This document shows positions 19,801 through 28,800 of a DNA stretch of 45,747 bases, in pieces. The DNA comes from Gammaproteobacteria bacterium (GTDB taxonomy: Bacteria; Pseudomonadota; Gammaproteobacteria; Steroidobacterales; JABDKV01). Under the pieces are notes generated by a model. That model saw nothing but the letters and a program-made list of their open reading frames with translations. It was not told the DNA's origin and ran no database searches. How positions within the stretch are numbered: position 1 is the first letter of the stretch; each line of letters starts with the position of its first letter. The position numbers and the translations under genes were made by a program. The stretch covers positions 1-45,747 of the forward strand of contig JAHEKH010000011.1 of assembly GCA_024638445.1 (NCBI GenBank), in the 5' to 3' direction.

Positions 19801-22800
19801 CGTCGGCATAGTGCCGCCCGGCGGTCGATGTCGAGCTGTCGCCGAGTCGCGCGCTGATCAGGTTGACTGCTTCTTCCAGCGACTCGGTGATATTGATCAC
19901 CGTGTTGCTGGCGGGCTCGACCAGCTTCTTGCCGGCCGCCTTCGTTATCGTGCGCGTAACGCGGGTGCCGGTAATGGTCAGCTCGACCCGGCGGTTCTGC
20001 GCCCGCCCGGCGGCGGTCGTGTTGCTCGCCACAGGCTCGCGTTGTGCCCGGCCCTCCGTGACGATCGCCGACGGCGGCAGCGCCAGCCGGCTACCGACAT
20101 AGGCCGCAACGGCGCGCGCCCGCGCCTCCGACAGCACCTGGTTATTGGCAAACTCCTTGCGGTTCTCGGGTGCGATCCGGACGTTGTCGGTATGTCCGAT
20201 CACGTGCAGGTGAACGTTTTCCGCACCGGCCCACTCGCTCACGATCCGGTCGAGTTCGGCGCGATCGGCCGGCTTGAGCACCGTCTTGCGGGTGTCGAAG
20301 TGCGGCGTGACCGTATAGGTGCCGCGTTCCCGTTCCAGGTCTTCGGCCGGTGGCTGCAGCACCAGCACGTTGCCGTCCAGCGGCCCGAGTCGCGAACCGG
20401 CAATGCCGTCGGAGCTGCCTGCCATGACGGGCAGCAGCAGGTCAGCATCACTCTCCGCGGAGCGATCGAATTCATCGACGCTCACCAGGCGCAGGTGTTC
20501 GAGGTGTGTCTCGTCGTAATGCCCGGCGTCATCCCACGCACGGACACGGTAGTACAGTTCGTCGCCCGGCTCGAGGCGCCGCTCGACACCCGTCCCGGGC
20601 CAGTCGATCCGGCTGAACACGCCTGGCTTGAACGGCACGATGGCCAGCGGCTCGATCAGATCGATGTCGTCGCCGTGGTACACCTGCACTTCGGCACGAT
20701 CGATGAATGCCGCGTAGTTGGAATAGACAAAGAAACTTACGCCGGGAGCCAGCGCTCCGCCTTCGACGGGTGCCAGCTCCGGTCCGTGCAGCGCCAGCCT
20801 GGGTGTCGCGCCGGAAGGATCTTCAGTGGCCCACAGCATGCCGCTGTTGCCAACCGGCACGGAGAAGCGACCACTGACATCGACCCGCCTGGTGTCTGCC
20901 CTTGCGGCCAGGGTGTCGCCGGCCATCGGCGCATCCGATGACGGTACGATCTGGATCACGTAACCCTCTGCGGTGCGGCAGGAATCGACCGTGCAGGCCT
21001 CCGGCAGTCCGTCGGCCTGTGCGGTGCCGATAACCAGCCCCAGCAGCGCGCCGGCACCCCGGCTCAGCCAGCCGGTCTGTGCATCAGCGTCCATGTCCAG
21101 CTCCTGTTCTCCTGGTGGCAATGCGCCGGTCTCGATCCGGATATTGCGGACCATGTCGTCACCGAGCAGCTTCCGCAACGCCTCGTACACGGCATTGGCA
21201 CGGTCGCGCGCGAGCGTTGCCGGGGTCGAAACCTGCTGCCGGGCCTGGCCGCTGATGGTCAGCTCGACACGGCGATTGAGCGCACCGCCTTCCGGCGTGG
21301 CGTTGCTGGCCACCGGCTGGTCCGGCCCCTTGCCGTCAATGGCGACCTGCTCCGGCGCGATACCGAGACCGATCCGGAGATAAGAAGCCACCGCCTGCGC
21401 GCGCTTGCGTGACAGCTCGTAATTGTCTTTGAACTCCTTGCGGTTCTTCTTCGCTATCGGCGTATTGCAGGTGTGACCGACCGCGCTGACCGACACGTTT
21501 TGCGCGCCACGCCACTTCGCAATGATGGCATCGAGCTCGGCAATGTCTTCCGGCCGCAGCTTCGTCGAGCGAGGCGCGAAGTACTGCATCACGGTGTACG
21601 AGTCGGCCTGGTAGGCCAACGCCTCGGCCGGTTCTGCATGGCCTTCGATGTAGAGCGTGCCGCCGCGGCTGTCGCGCAACCTGTCGGCCAGCTGTTCGAC
21701 CAGCGGCAGGAACTCCGGCCGCACCTTGCTGCTGCCGCTCTCGAAGAATATCTCGCCAATCTTCACATCGATCTGGTCGCAGCAACGGTCGACGCCGCCC
21801 GGCAGACCCACACCGAAATCGAAACGGTTCATCAGTCCCTCGGTGATGCGCTGTACCCGCGGGTTTTCCGTGGTGAACGTGACACCGTCCGGCAGGCTGG
21901 ACGGATCGACCTTGATGATGAAGTTACGGCCGCGATCGCGGCGGCCGCCGTCGACGCCGGCAATGTGATAACGACCAAAGGCGTCGGTTTCAATAATGAG
22001 GCCTTCGACCGTGGCCAGGCGCACGCCCGGGATGCCGGCCTCGCCCTCGTCCTGCCAGCCGTCGCCATCGGCATCGCCGAAGACGGTACCGACGATGGTC
22101 GTCTGCTCGAAGTCCGGATCGGCCGTGACGGTAACCGTTGCCTGTGCGGTGTTGCCGACGGGCACGCCGCCGATCAACGGTGTGACGGTGTTGGTGTAAT
22201 CACCCTGCACCACCCCGGCACCGACACGCAGCATGTAGCGCAACTCGACGCTCTCGCCGGCCGGTACGCTGATGTTGCCGAACGCGACCGGCCGCTGGCC
22301 GGTAACGGTCACGCCGGTGGCCGGCTGCAGCCGCGCCGAATTCTGCACGTAGGTAAAGCCGGCCGGAATCATGTCGGACAGGGTCAGTCCGGTGATTGCC
22401 GCGCCCGGGTTTTCTACCGTCACGGTGTAGACGATCAGGTCGCCGACCACCGTCTGGCGCCGGTCGGCGCGCTTGCTGACCAGCACATCAGCGGTTGCGG
22501 ACACCGGGTCAATAGGAATGTGGTTGTTGATGATGTTCGGATCGCCGGCACTCAGCAGGAAGCTGAGGTAATACAGCGTCGAGGCACCGCCGGTCGGTGC
22601 GCCGAACTGCGGCTGCACCTGGAAGGGATCCGGCTGACCTGTGGCGCTCAGCGCACCGGCCTCCGGCGGAATCGTCGCCGAGACACCGGGTACGTAGCCG
22701 GCCGGTACCGTGAACACGATGTCGTAGGTGTTACCCGAGGGGCAGGCCGGATCGATATCAACAAGGAGATCGAACCGGTAAAGACCATCCACATCGGTAA

Positions 22801-25800
22801 CCTGGTCCTGCTGGTCGGGCAGCAGGCAGATGTCGGGCAACGGAATGCCATTGGCATCCACGAGGGTGACCGTCACGCCCGGCACAGGCACGCGGCTGAC
22901 GGAGTCATAGACCACGCCACTCGGATCAATCGCCAGGTTCTGGTCGGTCAGCGTGCCACCCGGTGGCAGCGTCAGGTTGTCCAGCAGTCCAAAGACTGCG
23001 CTGCTCGACGGGTGCCGCAGCTGCACGGAGTAGCCACCACCCGGCGGCAGGTTGTCGATAAAGTAGCTGCCGTCGGGGGCTACCGGAACCGTGGCGACCA
23101 CGACGCCGTTCTGGATGATCTCGATGATCCAGCCGTCCAGCGGCGGTTCGGTGCCGTCAAACAGGTCGTCGATGTCTTGGTCGAGCCAGGCGTTGCCGGA
23201 AATGGCCGCGACGCCCGGATCGAAGGTGACCGGGGTCGGTGTCGAGTCATCGCCGGGACCGTCGTTACCCGGATCCGGGTCGGCGCCGACAGTCGAGATA
23301 TCGCTGACCGGTGTACCCGACGGCGTCAAACCGGATGCGGTCGCGCTGTTGTCGAACGGACCGAAGTTGCCGCCGGCGGTCACCGTTACCGTCACAGCGA
23401 CATTACCAGTCGCGGCAACGGCCAGTGTATCGGTGCCGGTCAGCAGGTTGATGTCACTGCTGCCGTCGTAAGCGGGGTTAACCGCAAACACACTGCTGGT
23501 CACGCTATCGACCGTGAAGCCGGTCGTGCCGGCGAAGGTCGTGGAAAGATCGTCGGTGACCTGCACGCTGTCGAGACCGACGTCGCCGCTGTTCTCCACC
23601 GCGATAGTGTAAGTCAGCGTGAAGGTGCCGTCGCCGTTGTTGACCGGCATGCCGGCTGCCTTCGCGGTGCCGATCTGCGGCATCTCGGCGAACGATACCG
23701 GGGTCGGGTCACTGTTGTTGCCCGGATCACCGTCTCCGTCCGGGTCCGGATCGGCTCCGGCTGTCGACGTGTCGTTGACGTTGGTGCCGGCTGGCGAGGT
23801 GCCGCTGGCGACGGCGATGCAGTCATACGGGCCGAGGTTGGCACCCGGCGTTACGGTAAGGGTCACGTCGATCGTGCCGGTGGCGCCGGCTGCGATGGTG
23901 TCGGTTCCGGCCAGCAGGCTGGTATCGCCGCTGCCGTCGTAAGCTGCGTTCACCGTGAAGTCGGTGCTGGTAACGCTGTCGACGACGAAACCGCTGGCGC
24001 CGGCAAAGGCCGCAGCAAGATCCGTAGTCACCTGGGTGTTGTCCAGCGCAACGTCACCGTAATTCTCGACCGTCATGGTGTAGGTGAAGGTGAAAGTGCC
24101 GTCGCCGTTGTTGACCGGACCGGCGCTGACCGACTTGGCAATCCCGATGACCGGGTTCTCGCCAAAGGTCACGCTGGTCGGACTGATGTTGTCGACCGGA
24201 TCGTTGTTGCCGTCCGGGTCGGGATCGAGGCCGTCGACCGAGTTGTCCAGCGTCAGCGAACCGCCGGGTGCGAAGCCCTGGGCGAAGACGCTGTTATCGT
24301 ACGGACCCAGGTTGCTGCCCGGTGTAACCGTCACGGTCAGGTCGATGGTGCCGCTGGCGGCTACCGCCAGCGTGTCGCTGCCGTCGAGCAGGTTGCGGTC
24401 GGTGTCGCCGTCGAAAGCCGGGTTGACGGTGAAATCGGCGCTGGTCAGCGCATCGACGGTAAAAGCCGTCGCAGCGGCGAAGGTGCCAGCGAGGTTCTCG
24501 ACGACCTGCACGCTGTTGAGCGTCACGTCGCCGAAGTTTTCCACCGTCATGGTGTAGGTGAAGGTAAAGGTGCCATCGCCGTTGTTCGACGGCGAACCGG
24601 TGATGGCCTTGGCCACACCGATCTGCGGGTTCTCGGCAAACGAGACCGGGGTCGGTTCGCTGTTGTTGCCGGGATCGCCGTCGCCATCCGGATCGGGGTT
24701 GGCGCCGACGGTCGAGGTATCGTTGACCACCGTACCGGCGGGCGAAGTGCCGCTGGCGACGGCGATGCAGTCATACGGCCCGAGGTTGCCACCCGGGGTA
24801 ACCGTCAGGGTGACATCGATCGTGCCGCTGGCGCCCACGCCGATAGTGTCGCTGCCGGCCAGCAGGTTAGTGTCGCCGCTGCCGTCATAGGCTGCGTTCA
24901 CCGTGAAGTCGGTGCTGGTGACGCTGTCGATAGCAAAGCCGGTGGCACCGGCGAAGGCCGTGCCGAGATCGGTGACGACCTGCAGCATGTCCAGCGCGAC
25001 GTCGCCGCTGTTCTCCACCGTCATGGTGTAGGTGAAGGTAAAAGTGCCGTCGCCGTTGTTGACCGGAGCGCTGGCGGACTTGGCCAGACCAATTTCCGGC
25101 GCCTCGCCAAAGCTGACCGGGGTCGGACCGACGTTGTCGACCGGGTCGTTGTTGCCGTCCGGGTCGGGGTCGAGGCCTTCGACCGAGCTGTCCAGCGTCA
25201 GCGCGCCGCCTGGCGAGGTGCCCTGGGCGAACACCGAGTTGTCGTACGGCCCGAGGTTGGCGCCCGGCGTCACCGTGACAACCAGGTCAATGGCGCCCGT
25301 TGTTGTCACCGCCAGTGTGTCGCTGCCGTCGAGCAGGTTCGTGTCCGCATTGCCGTCGTACGCCGGGTTGACCGTGAAGTCAGCGCTCGTCACGGCGTCG
25401 ACACTAAAACCGGTCGCCGCCGAGAAAGTGTTCGCAAGATTGTCGACCACCTGCACGCTGTCGAGTGGCGTGTCGCCGAAGTTCTCGACCGTCATGGTGT
25501 AGGTCAGCGTGTAGCTGCCGTCACCGTTGTTGGCCGGGCCGGCGGTAATGGCCTTGGCAACGCCGATCTGTGGGTTCTCCGCGAACAACACCGTGGTCGG
25601 GCTGGTGTTATTGGTCGGATCGTTGTCGGCATCGGGATCGGGATCGGTGCCGTCGACCGAGGTATCGCTGCTTAGTGTGCCAATGGGCGACGTGCCATTG
25701 GCAATGGCGGTGCAGTCGTACGGGCCCAGGTTGCCGCCGGGTGTCACCGTAATCGTCAGGTCGACGCTGCCCGTCGCGGCAACCGCAAAGGTATCGGTGC

Positions 25801-28800
25801 CCGCCAGCAGGCTGGTATCCGTGCTGCCGTCGTAACCCGGGTTCACCGCGAAGTCGGTGCTGGTGACGCTGTCGACCACGAAACCGGTGGCGCCGGCAAA
25901 CGCGGTGCCGAGATCCGTCACGACCTGGAGCATGTTCAGATCGACGTCGCCAAAGTTCTCGACCGCCATCGAGTAGGTCAGCGTGTAGGTGCCGTCGCCA
26001 TTGTTGGTGGCGCCGGCGCTGACGGTCTTGGCGATACCCACCTGCGGGTTCTCGGCGAAACTGACCGGCGTAGGCGAGGTGTTGTTGCCCGGATCGCCGT
26101 CACCATCCGGGTCGGGATCGACGCCCTGGGTGGAGGTATCGTTCACCCCCGTGCCGGCGGGCGAAGTACCGCTGACGATGGCAATACAGTCATAGGGACC
26201 GAGATTGCCACCCGGGGTAACCGTGAGCGTAAGATCGATCGTACCGGTGGCACCGATCGCGATGGTGTCGCTGCCGGCCAGCAGGTTGGTATCGGTGCTG
26301 CCGTCGTAACCCGCGTTCACCGTGAAATCAGTGCTGGTTACGCTGTCGACGGTAAAGCCTGTGGCGCCTGCAAACGCCGTACCCAGGTCGGTGATCACCT
26401 GCAGGCTGTCGAGCGCCACGTCACCGAAGTTTTCGACCGTCATCGTGTAGGTGAAGGTATAGGTGCCGTCACCGTTGTTGACCGGCGCGCCCGCCGACTT
26501 CGCGATACCGACTTCCGGGTTCTCGGCAAAGCTGACCGGTGTCGGGACGCTGTTATTGGCCGGGTTGCCGTCGCCATCCGGGTCGGGGTTGGCACCGTCG
26601 GTCGAGGTATCCATCACCGTGGTGCCCGCCGGCGAGTCGCCGCTGGCGATCGCAATGCAGTCGTAGGGACCGAGGTTGCCGCCCGGGGTTACGGTGATCG
26701 TCAGCGCGATCGTTCCCGTCGCGGCGGCCGCAATCGTGTCGGTCGCAGCCAGCAGGTTGGTGTCGGTGCTGCCGTTATAACCCGGGTTCACCGCGAAATC
26801 GGCGCTGGTGACGCTGTCGACGGTAAAACCGGTTGCCCCGGCAAATGCCGACGCCAGGTCCGTGGTGACCTGCAGGCTGTCGAGCGGCACGTCACCGCTG
26901 TTCTCTACCGTCATCGCGTAGGTGAAGGTGTACGTGCCGTCGCCATTGCTGACCGGGGCGCTGGCGGACTTGGCGAGGCCGATCTCCGGGCTTTCCATGA
27001 AGCTGACCGGGGTCGGGCCGACATTGTCGACCGGGTCGCCGTTGCCATCGGGGTCCGGATCGAGGCCGTCAACCGAGTTGTCCAGGGTCAGCGTGCCGCC
27101 GGGCGAGAAGGCCTGGGCGAAAACGTTATTGTCGTAAGGCCCGAGATTGCCGCCAGGCGTGACGGTAATCGTCAGGTCAATGGTCCCGGTGCCACCGAGC
27201 ACCAGGGAGTCACTACCGTCGAGCAGGTTGGTATCGGCATTGCCGTCGAAGGCGCCATTGGCGGTGAAATCGGTGCTGGTCAGCGTGTCGACGGTGAACC
27301 CGGTCGCCGCCGCAAACGTGCCGGCGAGGTTCTCCACCACCTGCACGCTGGTTAACACCACGTCGCCGAAGTTCTCCAGCGTGAACCGGTAGGTCAGGGT
27401 GTGGGTGCCATCACCGTTGTTCACCGGCCCGGCGGTCAGCGCCTTGGCCACACCGATCTGTGGGTTTTCCGAAAAACTGACCGGCGTCGGCGTGGCATTG
27501 TTGCCCGGATCGCCGTCGCCGTCCGGGTCGGGGTTGTTGCCGGCGGTGGAATCGTCGCTGACGTTCGTGCCGCCCGGTGATGTGCCGCTGCCGGTTGCCG
27601 TGTTGCTGTACGGCCCGAGGTTGCCGCCCGGTGTCACCGTGACCGTTATGTCGACCGTGCCGCCGGTCCCCGTCGCCAGGCTGTCGGTACCCGAGAGCAC
27701 GCTGGTATCAGTGCTGCCGTCATACCCCGGGTTTACGGAAAAGTCGGTGCTGGTCACGCTGTCGACCGTGAAACCGGTTGCGCCGCTGAACGTCGTCGCG
27801 AGGTTATCGACGACCTGCACACCGCTCAGCGGCACGTCCCCGCTGTTGTTGACCGTAACGGTGTAGGTCAGCGTGAAGGTGCCATCGCCGTTGTTGGTCG
27901 GGCCGGCGCTGACCGATTTGGCTGTTCCGATTTCCGGGGTTTCCGGCAGGTTCAGCGTCGTTGGGACGTTGTTGTTGGTCGGGTCGCCGTCACCATCGGG
28001 ATCGGGGTTGGTGCCGGTGTTGGAATCGTCGGCCACCACCGTGCCGCCCGGCGAGGTGCCGCTGCCGTTTGCGGTGTTGTCGTAGGGCCCAAGGTTGCTG
28101 CCCGGTGTCAGGGTGGCGGTGATATCGATCGTGCCAATGGCAGCGACCGCCAGGCTGTCGGTGCCGGCCAGCACGTTGGTATCGGTGCTGCCGTTGTAGC
28201 CGGGGTTCACCGTGAAATCGGTGCTGGTCACGCTGTCGACCGTAAAGCCGGTCGCACCGGCAAAGGTGGAAGCGAGGTCGTCGACGACCTGGACACTGTC
28301 GAGGCTCACGTCACCGCTGTTTTCCACCGTGACCGTATAGGTGAGCGTGTAGGTGCCGTCACCGTTGTTGGTCGGACCTGTGCTGATCGACTTGGCGGTG
28401 CCGATTTCCGGGTTCTCGGCAAAACTCACCGGGGTCGGGCTGACGTTATCGACCGGGTCGCCGTTGCCGTCGGGGTCCGGGTCCAGACCGTCGACCGAGT
28501 TGTCCAGCGTCAGCGATCCGCCCGGCGACTGTGCGCTGGCAAACGAGGCGTTGTCATACGGACCCGGGTTGCCGCCCGGCGTCACCGTCACCGTCACGTC
28601 CACCGTGCCCACTGCCGCCAGCGCCAGGCCGTCCGTGCCCGCCAGCACGTTCGTGTCCGTCGTGCCGTTGAAGCCAGCGTTCGGCGTGAAGTCCGTGCTC
28701 GTCACGCTGTCGACCGTAAAACCGGTCGCACCGCTGAACGTGTTCGACAGGTTGTCCACCAGCTGCACGCTGTTCAGCGGTATGTCGCCGAAGTTCTCCA

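Noticed and set aside
21473-25675. A 1400-codon open frame on the plus strand opposite the giant gene
   Set aside because: It is exactly antisense to the repeat region, its translation is Arg/His/Val-rich without domain signatures, and long antisense frames are expected in repetitive high-GC coding DNA.
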